From Cytophagales bacterium (GTDB taxonomy: Bacteria > Bacteroidota > Bacteroidia > Cytophagales > Cytophagaceae): a stretch of DNA of 64,000 nt. Under the pieces are notes generated by a model. The model worked only from the letters and a program-made list of their open reading frames with translations, was not told the origin of the DNA and ran no database searches. Each line of letters starts with the position of its first letter. Position 1 is the first letter of the stretch. Positions 19,043 through 28,449 of this stretch are shown here, one piece after another. The stretch covers positions 1-64,000 of the forward strand of contig REBA01000025.1 in assembly GCA_004294225.1 (NCBI GenBank), given 5' to 3'. The translations under genes and the position numbers were made by a program.

Positions 19043-20503
19043 ATGCAAAAACTTGGTTTACATCAGTCATTAGGGCAAAAGTTATCGCCACAGCAAATAC
19101 AGTTTATAAAACTATTACAAATACCTACTACTGAACTAGAGTCTAGAATTGAAGAAGAATTAGAAATCAATCCAGCACTAGAAGAAGGAGAAGAGCAGAG
19201 TGAGAGCGATTTTGAAGAAGATAAACAAGAGGACTATGAAGACAATGACTCCTCGAAAAACGACGATGAAGATATAAGCGTAGATGATTACCTTAGAGAT
19301 GATGACATAAGTGGCTATAAAATGCAAGGAGATGGGCCAAATCCAGATGAAGAAGAGCGAGAAAGCCCCTATGCTAGCAGAGTTTCTATATTAGATACCT
19401 TGCTTACTCAATTAGGTATGCTAAAACTAGATGAAAAACAAAATACAATTGGAAAGTACCTCATAGGGAGTATAGATGCCGATGGGTATATTCGTCGTGA
19501 ATTAGAATTGATATGTAACGACTTGGCTTTTTCTCTAAACATTGAAACCACAGAAGAAGAACTAGAAGAAATCTTATTTAAAATCCAAACTTTTGAGCCA
19601 GCAGGTATAGCAGCAAGAGATTTAAAAGAGTGTTTGCATCTTCAGCTAGAAAGAAAATCTGAGATCGAATACCATCATGTAAATATTGCTAAATCAATTA
19701 TTGAAGACCTCTTTGATGAATTCACAAAGAAGCATTATGATAAAATTCAAAAAAAGCTCGATATCAATGACGAAGACCTTAAAGAAGCGGTACAATTAAT
19801 CATCAGGCTTAATCCCAAACCTGGAGAATCTGGAAGCGAAGAATCTGTTAATCAATACATAATTCCAGATTTTATGCTCTTCAATAATAATGGAAAACTA
19901 GAAATTACACTAAACTCTAGAAATGCACCTAGTCTTAAGGTAAGCAGGTCATATATAGAAATGTTTGATACTTACGACAAAAGCAGTAAAAAAGACAAAA
20001 AACTTAAAGAAGCAGTATCTTTTGTAAAACAAAAACTAGATAGTGCCAAATGGTTTATAGATGCTATACACCAAAGACAACTAACACTTCTAAAAACAAT
20101 GAACTCAATAGCTAATTTCCAATACGAGTTCTTTCTAGATGGTGATGAGAGTAAGCTAAAGCCAATGATATTAAAAGATATTGCCAATGATATCCAAATG
20201 GATATTTCTACTATTTCTAGAGTTGCTAACAGCAAATTTGTACAAACAGAATTTGGTACCTTTCCATTAAAATACTTCTTTTCTGAAGGCATCTCTACAG
20301 ATTCTGGAGAAGATGCCAGTAGCAGGGAAGTAAAACACATATTGAAAGAACTTATTGAAAATGAAGAAAAGAAAAAACCTTTATCTGATGATAAATTAGA
20401 AAAAATATTGAATGAGAAAGGGTATAATATCGCTCGAAGAACTGTAGCCAAATACAGAGAACAATTAAATATTCCAGTAGCTAGATTAAGAAAAGAATTA
20501 TAG
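19043..20503 (+). CDS. rpoN: RNA polymerase sigma-54 factor
   Basis: RpoN directs transcription from -24/-12 promoters with AAA+ activators. Region I is glutamine- and leucine-rich (LHQSLGQKLSPQQIQFIKLLQIP), followed by an unusually acidic linker (about residues 45-110), the core-binding domain, and the DNA-binding domain ending in the RpoN box ARRTVAKYR (464-472). The length of 486 is normal. It leads a tightly packed run with the PAP2-like, crotonase and hemJ genes. No enhancer-binding activator is encoded in the window. Confidence 0.97.
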   Translation: MQKLGLHQSLGQKLSPQQIQFIKLLQIPTTELESRIEEELEINPALEEGEEQSESDFEEDKQEDYEDNDSSKNDDEDISVDDYLRDDDISGYKMQGDGPNPDEEERESPYASRVSILDTLLTQLGMLKLDEKQNTIGKYLIGSIDADGYIRRELELICNDLAFSLNIETTEEELEEILFKIQTFEPAGIAARDLKECLHLQLERKSEIEYHHVNIAKSIIEDLFDEFTKKHYDKIQKKLDINDEDLKEAVQLIIRLNPKPGESGSEESVNQYIIPDFMLFNNNGKLEITLNSRNAPSLKVSRSYIEMFDTYDKSSKKDKKLKEAVSFVKQKLDSAKWFIDAIHQRQLTLLKTMNSIANFQYEFFLDGDESKLKPMILKDIANDIQMDISTISRVANSKFVQTEFGTFPLKYFFSEGISTDSGEDASSREVKHILKELIENEEKKKPLSDDKLEKILNEKGYNIARRTVAKYREQLNIPVARLRKEL

Positions 20504-20510
20504 AAAGTTG

Positions 20511-21155
20511 ATGAACAAAACCTCTGCCTTAAACTTATTTTGTAAAATCATCTCCGTGATAGCTCATCCGCTACTTATAACTACCTATTTATGTGCACTC
20601 TTACTATTTTTCACGAAAGGACTCATTGGAAATTTTAGTTTCGACAAAAACCTATCGCTCATTAATTTAATATTCATCTGCACCTTTATTCTTCCCCTAT
20701 TAGTGGTAATCTTATACTTAATCACAAAAGATGGCACCTTTCATTTAAAAAACATTTTGATAGAAGACGCTAACAAAAGAGTCATTCCCTTCACTTTAGT
20801 AGCAGTCATATATGCATATTTATCCTATTTCCTATTCACCAATTGGTATAGTCAAATCATCATTGCCATAGTATTTGCTTCCATTTCTCTTTCAATATTT
20901 ACTTCTGCTATAATCAGTATATTCTGGAAAATAAGCATACATAGTGTTGGTATAGGCGGACTAACAGGCTTTATTAGCATTATATATTTGAAATATTTTC
21001 AGTTTGATTTATTGATTGCACTCTTCATTTCAATTCTAATGAGTGGAATAATAATGAGCAGTAGAATTCACCTCAATGCTCATTATCATAGCCAAGTATA
21101 TTCTGGTTGGCTATTAGGTTTTGTACTTTGTTATTCATCACTTTACTTTTTATAA
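20511..21155 (+). CDS. PAP2-like membrane protein with degenerate active site
   Basis: This 214-residue protein has about six membrane helices. The ATG at 20511 is preferred over the TTG one codon earlier. Near the C-terminus SRIHLNAHYHSQ matches the spacing of PAP2 motif 3 (SR-x5-H-x3-D), except that the final Asp is Gln. Upstream, ANKRVIP and SIHSVGIGGL sit where motifs 1 and 2 would be, but neither is canonical. The fold is therefore PAP2-like by inference, and lipid phosphatase activity is doubtful. It is packed between rpoN (7 bases) and the crotonase gene (1 base). Confidence 0.6.
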   Translation: MNKTSALNLFCKIISVIAHPLLITTYLCALLLFFTKGLIGNFSFDKNLSLINLIFICTFILPLLVVILYLITKDGTFHLKNILIEDANKRVIPFTLVAVIYAYLSYFLFTNWYSQIIIAIVFASISLSIFTSAIISIFWKISIHSVGIGGLTGFISIIYLKYFQFDLLIALFISILMSGIIMSSRIHLNAHYHSQVYSGWLLGFVLCYSSLYFL

Positions 21156-21156
21156 T

Positions 21157-21939
21157 ATGTATCAAACTATATTAGTTCACCAATCTCCTGAAGGTATAGC
21201 CACCATAACACTTCATCGCCCAGAAGTATATAATGCTATCACTAGTCAAATGCTTCAAGAGCTAAGAGCTGCTTTTAATTTTCTAGAATATAGCAGAGAT
21301 GTCAAAGTGATTATTCTAACAGGTTATGGAAAAGGCTTCTGTGCAGGTCAAGATTTGAGTACACTTCAAAACACTCAAGACTTAATACCTTCACAAATGA
21401 TAAAAAAACTATATAATCCACTTATCATGGATATGAGGAATAGTATTAAACCAATTATTTGTAAACTTAATGGTATTGCAGCAGGAGCTGGTTGCTCATT
21501 AGCTCTTGCTTGTGACATGATTATTGCCTCTCAAGAAGCCTCTATTTCAGAAGCATTTATCAATATTGGTTTAGTTCCTGATTCGGGTTCTACCTACTTT
21601 CTACCTCGAATCGTAGGAAAACTAAAAGCATTTGAAATTTTCGCACTTGGGGAAAAGATGAATGCTAATGAAGCACTAGAACTAGGATTAATCAACAAAG
21701 TATATCCTTCTTCTGAACTCGACGAGAAAGTCCATTCAATAGCTTTAAAACTTTGCACAAGTGCCACAAAATCTATTGGAATGATAAAAAGTATGCTTAA
21801 CCAATCTTATCATTTCAATTTACACGAAGTATTGGAAATGGAAGCAGAAAATCAAGATATTGCTGCTAACACAAAAGATTTTAAAGAAGGAATCGCAGCA
21901 TTTCTTGAGAAAAGAAAGCCCAATTATTTAGGTCAATAA
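21157..21939 (+). CDS. Enoyl-CoA hydratase/isomerase family protein (PaaG-like)
   Basis: This is a 260-residue crotonase-fold enzyme acting on acyl-CoA thioesters. The family motifs are present: FCAGQDLS for the oxyanion hole, IAAGAGCSLALACDMIIAS, and GLVPDSGSTYFLPR with the Asp that serves isomerisation in PaaG. The closest named relative by pattern is 2-(1,2-epoxy-1,2-dihydrophenyl)acetyl-CoA isomerase, but no other phenylacetate genes are nearby, so the substrate is uncertain. The ATG at 21157, one base after the preceding stop, is preferred over an in-frame TTG at 21121 inside the previous gene. Confidence 0.88.
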   Translation: MYQTILVHQSPEGIATITLHRPEVYNAITSQMLQELRAAFNFLEYSRDVKVIILTGYGKGFCAGQDLSTLQNTQDLIPSQMIKKLYNPLIMDMRNSIKPIICKLNGIAAGAGCSLALACDMIIASQEASISEAFINIGLVPDSGSTYFLPRIVGKLKAFEIFALGEKMNANEALELGLINKVYPSSELDEKVHSIALKLCTSATKSIGMIKSMLNQSYHFNLHEVLEMEAENQDIAANTKDFKEGIAAFLEKRKPNYLGQ

Positions 21940-21940
21940 T

Positions 21941-22480
21941 ATGTCATATTTATACTTAAAATCACTTCATATAATTTTTGTAGTCACTTGGTTTGCTGGC
22001 CTTTTCTATATTGTAAGATTGTTTATTTATAACACCGAAGCCAATCAATACGATGAACCCAAAAAATCTATTTTGCAACAGCAATATCTAGTCATGCAAA
22101 CAAGACTATGGTATGGAATTACTTGGCCTTCGGCAATAATCACCTCAATTTGGGGTGGCTCATTAGCTTGGCATTACAGCATTATTCCTAGTTGGTTATG
22201 GATAAAGTTTTTCCTAATATTCCTTTTGTATGCCTACCATTTTCTATGTCATCATATTTATATCAAACAACAAAAAGGTATTTTCGAACAAAACTCATTT
22301 CAATTAAGGGTCTGGAATGAGGTAGCCACTATTTTTCTTGTTGGTATCGTTTTTATTGTAGTCTTAAAAGACTTTATAAGTATGTTATGGGGTATTTTTG
22401 GTTTAATAGTATTTAGTATAGTTCTATTAGCCAGTATATTTATTTACAAAAAAATAAGAGAAAAAAACACTACACAATAA
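21941..22480 (+). CDS. hemJ: Protoporphyrinogen IX oxidase HemJ
   Basis: HemJ oxidises protoporphyrinogen IX to protoporphyrin IX in haem synthesis. The 179-residue protein has four to five membrane helices. The start MSYLYLKSLHIIFVVTWFAGL carries the haem-ligand His10, followed by RLFIYN and the conserved helix RLWYGITWPSAIITSIWGG; the C-terminal RVWNEVATIFLVGIVFIVVLKDF also fits the family. It begins one base after the crotonase stop. Confidence 0.92.
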   Translation: MSYLYLKSLHIIFVVTWFAGLFYIVRLFIYNTEANQYDEPKKSILQQQYLVMQTRLWYGITWPSAIITSIWGGSLAWHYSIIPSWLWIKFFLIFLLYAYHFLCHHIYIKQQKGIFEQNSFQLRVWNEVATIFLVGIVFIVVLKDFISMLWGIFGLIVFSIVLLASIFIYKKIREKNTTQ

Positions 22481-22574
22481 TTTATTTGCCCATCAATTCA
22501 CTCTATAACCTCAATATCAAAATATAGAAAAATGCGTATGAAGCTTATAAAACTATTTTGCCAATACCCAACCT

Positions 22575-24413
22575 ATGATAGAAAATAATACCCAAGAGAA
22601 TTATTTACTGGAAGTAAAAAATCTCAAGACCTATTTCTCTACAGAAAATGGAATAGTAAAAGCAGTGGATGACGTTAGTTTTAACATCAGAAAAGGAGAA
22701 ACCATAGGCATAGTAGGTGAATCTGGTTCAGGAAAATCAGTTACCTCTCTTTCAATCATGAAATTATTGCCCAATCCTATTGGCAAAATAGCAGGAGGTG
22801 AAATTCTTTTTAATTCTCCTAGCAGGGGAATGATAGATTTAGTAAAACTGAAAGAACACGAAATGCTTCATGAGCGAGGCAATGAAATCGCAATGATTTT
22901 TCAAGAACCGATGACTTCTCTTAACCCAGTCTATACCTGCGGAAACCAAGTGATGGAAGTCATTATGCTTCACAAAAAAATCAATAAAAAAGAAGCCAAA
23001 GCACTTACCATAGAATTGTTCAAAAAAGTAGAACTACCAAGGCCAGAAGAAATTTTTGATAGCTACCCACACCAAATATCTGGTGGGCAAAAGCAAAGAG
23101 TAATGATAGCTATGGCAATGAGTTGCGAGCCTTCTCTATTAATTGCCGATGAACCCACTACAGCTCTTGATGTTACTGTACAGTCCAGAATTCTACAACT
23201 AATGAGACAGCTCAGAGATGAGCAAGAAATGTCTATCATGTTCATCACACATGATTTAGGGGTTATTGCAGAAATCGCAGACCGTGTAATAGTGATGTAT
23301 CAAGGGAAAATAGTAGAACAAGGTACAGTTTGGGATATATTTAGCAATCCAAAGCATCCATATACCAAAGGTTTGCTTGCGTGTCGCCCTAGGTTAGACA
23401 TCAAATTAAAGGTGCTACCTGTAGTTTCAGACTTTATGGATATAGACTCAAAAGGTGTAATTACCGCTAAGGAAACCAACAAATTCCAATCTGTAGGAGA
23501 AGCCTTACTGTTTAACTTTGAAGGAGACGAAGAAGTAGAAGAAAAAAGAGCAAAAATCATTCAACAAACTCCTCATTTAGAAATTCAAAACCTCAAAACC
23601 TATTTTCCGATTTCGAAAGGGCTTTTTGGAAAAGTAAGTAGCTATGTAAAAGCTGTAGATGATGTAAGCTTTAATATCTATCCTGGAGAAACCATAGGAT
23701 TGGTAGGGGAATCTGGCTGTGGGAAAACTACTTTGGGCAGAACTATATTAAGACTTATAGAACCCACTTCAGGAAAGATCCTCTTAGAAGGTGAAGATAT
23801 TGTAAAGATGAAAAAAGAAGAGCTACGCAAACTGAGGAAAGATATTCAAATCATTTTTCAAGACCCATACTCTTCACTAAATCCAAGAATGACTATTGGC
23901 GAAGCAATTATTGAACCTATGAGAATCAATAATATTCTCAAGAGCGACTATAAAAGAAAAAAACATGCTATTGAATTGCTAGAAACAGTTAGCCTGAAAG
24001 CTCAACATTTTGAGCGTTATCCGCATGAATTCTCTGGTGGTCAAAGACAACGAATTTGTATCGCAAGAGCCTTAGCACTTAATCCAAAATTTATCATCTG
24101 CGACGAGTCTGTTTCTGCACTAGATGTATCTGTTCAGGCACAGGTACTCAATCTACTCAATAAACTTAAAGAACAATTCAACTTTACTTGTATCTTTATT
24201 TCACACGATCTATCAGTGGTCAAATTCATGTCAGACCGAATGATAGTAATGAACAAAGGACGTATAGAAGAAATGGGATATTCTGAAGATATTTACTATA
24301 ACCCTCAATCAGAATATACCAAAAAACTAATTGCTGCTATCCCAAGAGGAGATTTAGAAGATATCAGAAAAGCACAACTTAAAAGAAAAGGTAAGATTAT
24401 TACCGCTTCATAA
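22575..24413 (+). CDS. Fused dipeptide/oligopeptide ABC transporter ATP-binding protein (DppD-DppF type)
   Basis: The 612 residues contain two complete ATPase domains in one chain. Domain 1 has Walker A GESGSGKS (48-55), signature SGGQKQR and Walker [12 protein letters not shown]; domain 2 has [15 protein letters not shown] and [11 protein letters not shown]. Each is followed by the oligopeptide-type extension ([28 protein letters not shown]). It would drive import of peptides or related solutes through membrane permeases encoded elsewhere. No permease or binding protein gene adjoins it. Fused forms such as GsiA and YejF are known. Confidence 0.93.
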   Translation: MIENNTQENYLLEVKNLKTYFSTENGIVKAVDDVSFNIRKGETIGIVGESGSGKSVTSLSIMKLLPNPIGKIAGGEILFNSPSRGMIDLVKLKEHEMLHERGNEIAMIFQEPMTSLNPVYTCGNQVMEVIMLHKKINKKEAKALTIELFKKVELPRPEEIFDSYPHQISGGQKQRVMIAMAMSCEPSLLIADEPTTALDVTVQSRILQLMRQLRDEQEMSIMFITHDLGVIAEIADRVIVMYQGKIVEQGTVWDIFSNPKHPYTKGLLACRPRLDIKLKVLPVVSDFMDIDSKGVITAKETNKFQSVGEALLFNFEGDEEVEEKRAKIIQQTPHLEIQNLKTYFPISKGLFGKVSSYVKAVDDVSFNIYPGETIGLVGESGCGKTTLGRTILRLIEPTSGKILLEGEDIVKMKKEELRKLRKDIQIIFQDPYSSLNPRMTIGEAIIEPMRINNILKSDYKRKKHAIELLETVSLKAQHFERYPHEFSGGQRQRICIARALALNPKFIICDESVSALDVSVQAQVLNLLNKLKEQFNFTCIFISHDLSVVKFMSDRMIVMNKGRIEEMGYSEDIYYNPQSEYTKKLIAAIPRGDLEDIRKAQLKRKGKIITAS

Positions 24414-24434
24414 TTCAACCTTAAAAGTATCAAA

Positions 24435-26684
24435 ATGAGAAACTCATCTAGGGATAAAAAAAACACTAAATCAAGTTCTGATAAAAACAATAAACCTACT
24501 ACACCTAATAAAAGTTCCCAAAACAAGAAAAAAGCCGACCCTCAGAATAGACTAGGACAGCAAGAATTAAAAGCTTTTTTCAGTGCAAACTTTGGCAAAA
24601 GCTATACCGCAAAACAGCTTGGCAAAAAAATAGGCCTACATGGCGACAAACAAAGATTGATGCTTGAAATGGCATTAAAAAAACTATCTTCCGAAGGAGT
24701 GCTCTCTATTCTGCAAGATGGTAGTTACCAATATGCTGGAAGTAGCGAATTCATAGAAGGTAGAGTAGATTATGTCAATGCTAGATTTGCTTTTATCATT
24801 TGCGATGGCAGAACAGATGACATCTGGGTATCTACCCCAAACCTTCATGGAGCCATGGATGGAGACACAGTGAGAGTTCTAGAACACAAAAAAATTAACT
24901 TTAAAACTAATGCTTCTGAAAAATCTGGAAAACCAGAAGGAGAAGTAGTTCAGATCATAGAAAGAAAACGCACTCAATATGTAGGCAGGATAGAGATTGC
25001 TGCACGATTTGCATTTGTAATTGCTGACCACAGAAAAATGTTTGCAGATATATTTGTTCCAATGAACGCAATCGCAGGAGCAAAAGATGGTGAGAAGGTA
25101 GTCGTAAAAATAAAAGACTGGCCTAACGCTACTAATAAAAATCCTGTAGGAGAAGTGATAGAAATACTAGGCAATGCAGGAGAACACGAAGTAGAAATGC
25201 ACTCTATCATGGCAGAATTTGGCTTGCCAATGAAATTCCCCGAAGAAGTACTAAAAGAATCAGAAGCAGTTGCCGAAAAAATTAGCAAAGAAGAAATAAC
25301 CACACGAAGAGACTTCCGAAAAATCACCACCTTTACCATAGACCCTGTAGATGCAAAAGATTTTGACGATGCACTTTCTATCCAAAAATTACCCAATGGA
25401 AACTGGGAAATAGGTGTTCACATCGCTGATGTTACCCACTATGTGAAACCTGGAAGTAATTTAGAAAAAGAAGCCTTCAAAAGAGCAACCTCGGTATATC
25501 TAGTAGACAGAGTGGTTCCCATGCTTCCCGAGAAATTATCCAACAATATCTGTTCCCTTCGCCCGAATGAAGATCGACTTACCTTCTCCGCAGTATTTGA
25601 GCTTGACGATAAAGCAAAGATTCATTCTGAATGGTATGGGCGAACAATTATCCATTCTCACAGAAGATTTGCTTACGAAGAAGTTCAAGAAATTATCGAA
25701 ACTCAGAAAGGAGAATATTTAGAAGAAATTCAAAAACTCAACGAACTTGCCCATATCATGCGTAAAGATCGATTCAAAAAAGGAGCTATTGGATTTGAAA
25801 CCCTAGAAGTTAGATTTAAACTAGACGAGAAAGGCAAACCACTTGCGGTAGTTCCCAAAATAAGAAAAGATGCTCATAAACTTATTGAAGACTTCATGTT
25901 ACTTGCCAATCGCAAGGTAGCAGAGTTCATAACAAACATGAAAAAAGGCAAAGAAAAAAACACCTTTGTTTATAGAATCCATGACCATCCAAATATCGAC
26001 AAGCTCAACTCACTTTCAATATTTGCCAAAAAATTTGGTCATGACATTCGCTTAGAAGAAGAAGCAAAAGTAGCCAAAGAATTAAATAAATTAATAGAAG
26101 AAGTAGAAGGGAAACCCGAACAAAACGTTCTGCAAAGCCTAGCCATCAGATGCATGGCTAAGGCGGTATACAGCACCGAACCTGAAATTCACTTCGGCCT
26201 TGCTTACAAACACTACACCCACTTCACCTCCCCCATCAGAAGATATCCAGACATGATGTCGCACCGACTGCTCGAGCATTATCTTCAAGGCGGAGCCTCA
26301 GAAAACAAAACCTACTATCAAGACAAATGCAAGCACGCTTCTGAAATGGAGAAAATTGCTGCCGATGCAGAAAGAGCTTCTATCAAATACAAACAAGTAG
26401 AATTTATGAAACTTATGCCTTTCGGAAAAGAATTTGAAGGCATCATATCTGGTGTAATAGAACATGGCTTCTTTGTAGAAATAATAGAAACTAAATGCGA
26501 AGGAATGGTAAGACTATCTGACCTAGACGACGACTACTATGTCAGCGACTTAGAAAACTACAGAATAATTGGGAAGAAAAATAAAAGAATGTACACCCTT
26601 GGAGACAAAGTAATTGTAAACGTTCTTAAAACCGACCTAGAACGCCGCACAATAGACCTTTCTTTTATTCGAAGAGCTACCTAG
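24435..26684 (+). CDS. rnr: Ribonuclease R
   Basis: RNase R is a processive 3-to-5 exoribonuclease able to degrade structured RNA. The 749-residue protein has a Lys/Ser/Asn-rich N-terminal tail (1-40), a helix-turn-helix (about 43-100), two cold-shock domains, the RNB catalytic core with the Asp cluster in TIDPVDAKDFDDA (D303, D306, D309, D311, D312), and a C-terminal S1 domain (GKEFEGIISGVIEHGFFVEI). All expected parts are present. It starts 21 bases after the ABC ATPase. Confidence 0.96.
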   Translation: MRNSSRDKKNTKSSSDKNNKPTTPNKSSQNKKKADPQNRLGQQELKAFFSANFGKSYTAKQLGKKIGLHGDKQRLMLEMALKKLSSEGVLSILQDGSYQYAGSSEFIEGRVDYVNARFAFIICDGRTDDIWVSTPNLHGAMDGDTVRVLEHKKINFKTNASEKSGKPEGEVVQIIERKRTQYVGRIEIAARFAFVIADHRKMFADIFVPMNAIAGAKDGEKVVVKIKDWPNATNKNPVGEVIEILGNAGEHEVEMHSIMAEFGLPMKFPEEVLKESEAVAEKISKEEITTRRDFRKITTFTIDPVDAKDFDDALSIQKLPNGNWEIGVHIADVTHYVKPGSNLEKEAFKRATSVYLVDRVVPMLPEKLSNNICSLRPNEDRLTFSAVFELDDKAKIHSEWYGRTIIHSHRRFAYEEVQEIIETQKGEYLEEIQKLNELAHIMRKDRFKKGAIGFETLEVRFKLDEKGKPLAVVPKIRKDAHKLIEDFMLLANRKVAEFITNMKKGKEKNTFVYRIHDHPNIDKLNSLSIFAKKFGHDIRLEEEAKVAKELNKLIEEVEGKPEQNVLQSLAIRCMAKAVYSTEPEIHFGLAYKHYTHFTSPIRRYPDMMSHRLLEHYLQGGASENKTYYQDKCKHASEMEKIAADAERASIKYKQVEFMKLMPFGKEFEGIISGVIEHGFFVEIIETKCEGMVRLSDLDDDYYVSDLENYRIIGKKNKRMYTLGDKVIVNVLKTDLERRTIDLSFIRRAT

Positions 26685-26728
26685 ACTTCTTTTTATAAAA
26701 AACTCAAAATCAAACATTACGAATACCC

Positions 26729-27457
26729 ATGCCTGATATAGTTATTACAGAGCTAGAGAAAAATTATCAATCAAGCCAAGTGCTTAATATCCCTTCACTA
26801 ATCATAGGAAAAGGAGAAATCATAGGATTGGTGGGAAATAATGGAGCAGGGAAAACCACGCTTTTCCGTCTGATACTAGACCTAATTCCTGCGTCTTCTG
26901 GCAATATCACCATCAATGGAACCAATGTAAAAGAAAGCGAACATTGGAAAAATTTACTAAGTGCTTATTTAGACCAAAGTTTTTTATTAGACTTCCTAAA
27001 ACCTGAAGAATACTTTTATTTTATTGGCGAACGCTATCAATTATCAAAGGCGAATATCAACGAACGCCTTCATCAATTCGAACATTTTTTTAACAATGAA
27101 ATTCTTGGACAAAGAAAAAAATTCATTAGAGACCTCTCAAGTGGCAATAAACAAAAGATTGGCATTGCAGGTGTTTTTCTAACTAAGCCAGAAGTTATTA
27201 TATTAGACGAACCCTTTAATGCCCTAGATCCAACATCTCAAGTGGTATTGAAAAAACTCATTCTTGATTACCAACAAACTAATAATTGCATCATCATTAT
27301 TTCTAGCCACGACCTCAACCATATTACAGATATTTGTAATCGAATATTATTATTAGAAAAAGGTCATCTATTAAAAGACCTCACGGTCAACCATAATACA
27401 CTGAACGAACTTCAAGAATATTTCAATAATAACCTTTTAGAAAATCCAATCAAATAA
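26729..27457 (+). CDS. ABC transporter ATP-binding protein
   Basis: This 242-residue single ATPase domain has Walker A GNNGAGKTT, an atypical signature LSSGNKQKIG, Walker B VIILDEPFNALD and the switch His in IISSHDLNH. Patterns of this kind belong to ABC-2/gliding-type exporters of Bacteroidota, which are commonly paired with a DUF5687 permease. Here no permease follows: 34 bases after the stop the IS remnant region begins. A DUF5687 gene occurs alone at 43815-45302. The partnership is an inference. Confidence 0.9.
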   Translation: MPDIVITELEKNYQSSQVLNIPSLIIGKGEIIGLVGNNGAGKTTLFRLILDLIPASSGNITINGTNVKESEHWKNLLSAYLDQSFLLDFLKPEEYFYFIGERYQLSKANINERLHQFEHFFNNEILGQRKKFIRDLSSGNKQKIGIAGVFLTKPEVIILDEPFNALDPTSQVVLKKLILDYQQTNNCIIIISSHDLNHITDICNRILLLEKGHLLKDLTVNHNTLNELQEYFNNNLLENPIK

Positions 27458-27491
27458 TTGCAGTGTACACTTAACTCGTTAAGAATTATAC

Positions 27492-27591
27492 TGGACTTCC
27501 TAACAAAAAGTGGAGGAAATTTTACAGTGCTAAGCCACGTTTTTTAGTTTGTTGTTTAATGATTGGTTAAATTCTATAATAGTCAGGTTTT
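27492..27591 (-). mobile_element. IS3-family end remnant, copy 1
   Basis: These 100 bases begin TGGACTTCCTAACAAAAAG and match 28817-28916 at all but one base. On the minus strand they encode only the last codons of an IS3-type transposase (LTIIEFNQ) and the terminal repeat. Identity stops abruptly at 27591, so only the IS end was kept. Confidence 0.8.
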
Positions 27592-27636
27592 AGACGCTTG
27601 CCAAAGGGGAAAGTTGAAAACTCAGGTCATAATAGG

Positions 27637-27665
27637 TCTAAGTTACGCCTTCGGCTAAACTTAGA
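27637..27665. repeat. Hairpin with a GCC-TTC-GGC core
   Basis: TCTAAGTT (27637-27644) pairs with AACTTAGA (27658-27665), and inside it GCC (27647-27649) pairs with GGC (27653-27655). It lies between the IS remnant and the XRE gene, with no T-run following. It may be a dispersed extragenic palindrome. Confidence 0.5.
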
Positions 27666-27842
27666 ACAAGGGAGTTTGGACTTGATTTCACGGATTGTCA
27701 TGCTTAAAATTATTTTTTGTCATTTTTGACCAATCAAAATATAAAATATAATTTCTAATTATGACAAGTTAAATAAGTCAAATGAATTAACTTATTGTAA
27801 ATAATTGTCAAAAAGATTAACTTTGCTTCAAATAAGCATCAT

Positions 27843-28212
27843 ATGACTGTAGGTGAAAAAATAAAGCAAATCCATAAGGATAAAGGATTACAGCAAAAAA
27901 CTGTAGCTACTGATGTAGGCTTAGACCAAAAGTAATTACAACAAGGTGGAGAATGGTAAAAGAGAGCCTTCTGTAGAAGTATTACAAAAACTATCAGTAA
28001 TACTAGGTGTTACCGTTGATGAACTCCTAAATGCTGAAGATAAAAAACGGCCTACCCCTGTAACAGTAGAGGATAAAACGGTGTCAGAAAAAATAAGATT
28101 GGTAGAGCAATTAGAAGATGAAGATAAAAACGTAATTTATAAGATGCTTGATACAATGCTTACTAAGAAAAAATTTCAGGATTTCTTTCAACAAAATATT
28201 ACAGTAAAATAA
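27843..28212 (+). pseudogene. XRE-family helix-turn-helix regulator, frameshifted
   Basis: The ATG at 27843 opens MTVGEKIKQIHKDKGLQQK and reads into a helix-turn-helix, then stops at 27933-27935. The rest continues one frame over. Removing one A from the run at 27928-27931 restores GLDQSNYNKVENGKREPS and a 122-residue protein ending in FFQQNITVK, a common Bacteroidota XRE regulator form. The homopolymer position suggests a recent slip, a phase-variation site or a sequencing error. The downstream part could also restart at GTG 27946. It lies 6 bases upstream of the toxin-antitoxin pair, and so may regulate it or act as a separate repressor. Confidence 0.8.
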
Positions 28213-28218
28213 AATACG

Positions 28219-28449
28219 ATGAAACTTCAAGTAATACAAGACGGGAAAGGAAAAAACACAGGTGTTTTTATTCCTATGGAAGATTGGACATTAATAAAAA
28301 ATCAATATCCAGATATTGAAAATGCAGATGCAGATTTGCAGCAATGGGAAAAGGATTTGATAGATACAAGGCTAGATGCTATTGCTAAAAATCCTGAACG
28401 ATTAAAATCCGGTAAAAATCTTTTAAAAGAATTAAAGCGTAGAATTTAA
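28219..28449 (+). CDS. Antitoxin of a ParE-type toxin-antitoxin pair (addiction module component-like)
   Basis: This 76-residue protein has the opening MKLQVIQDGKGKNTGVFIPMEDW, a beta-strand region, and a helical tail ending in NLLKELKRRI, typical of small antitoxins paired with ParE/RelE toxins in Bacteroidota. Its stop overlaps the toxin ATG by one base (28449), which means translational coupling. It would bind and neutralise the toxin and probably repress the operon. The family call rests on size, layout and partner. Confidence 0.8.
   Translation: MKLQVIQDGKGKNTGVFIPMEDWTLIKNQYPDIENADADLQQWEKDLIDTRLDAIAKNPERLKSGKNLLKELKRRI

Larger units (their letters stand above)
27458..27842. other. Accessory-island junction with IS end and hairpins
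   Basis: This gap carries the first 100-bp IS3-type end (27492-27591), an AGTT-GAA-AACT palindrome at 27612-27622 and a strong hairpin at 27637-27665, followed by AT-rich sequence that probably contains the promoter of the XRE gene. No gene is visible. Confidence 0.6.

Noticed and set aside
27673..27685. TTTGGACTT resembling a third IS3 end
   Set aside because: Only about nine bases match; the following sequence differs from both real copies.
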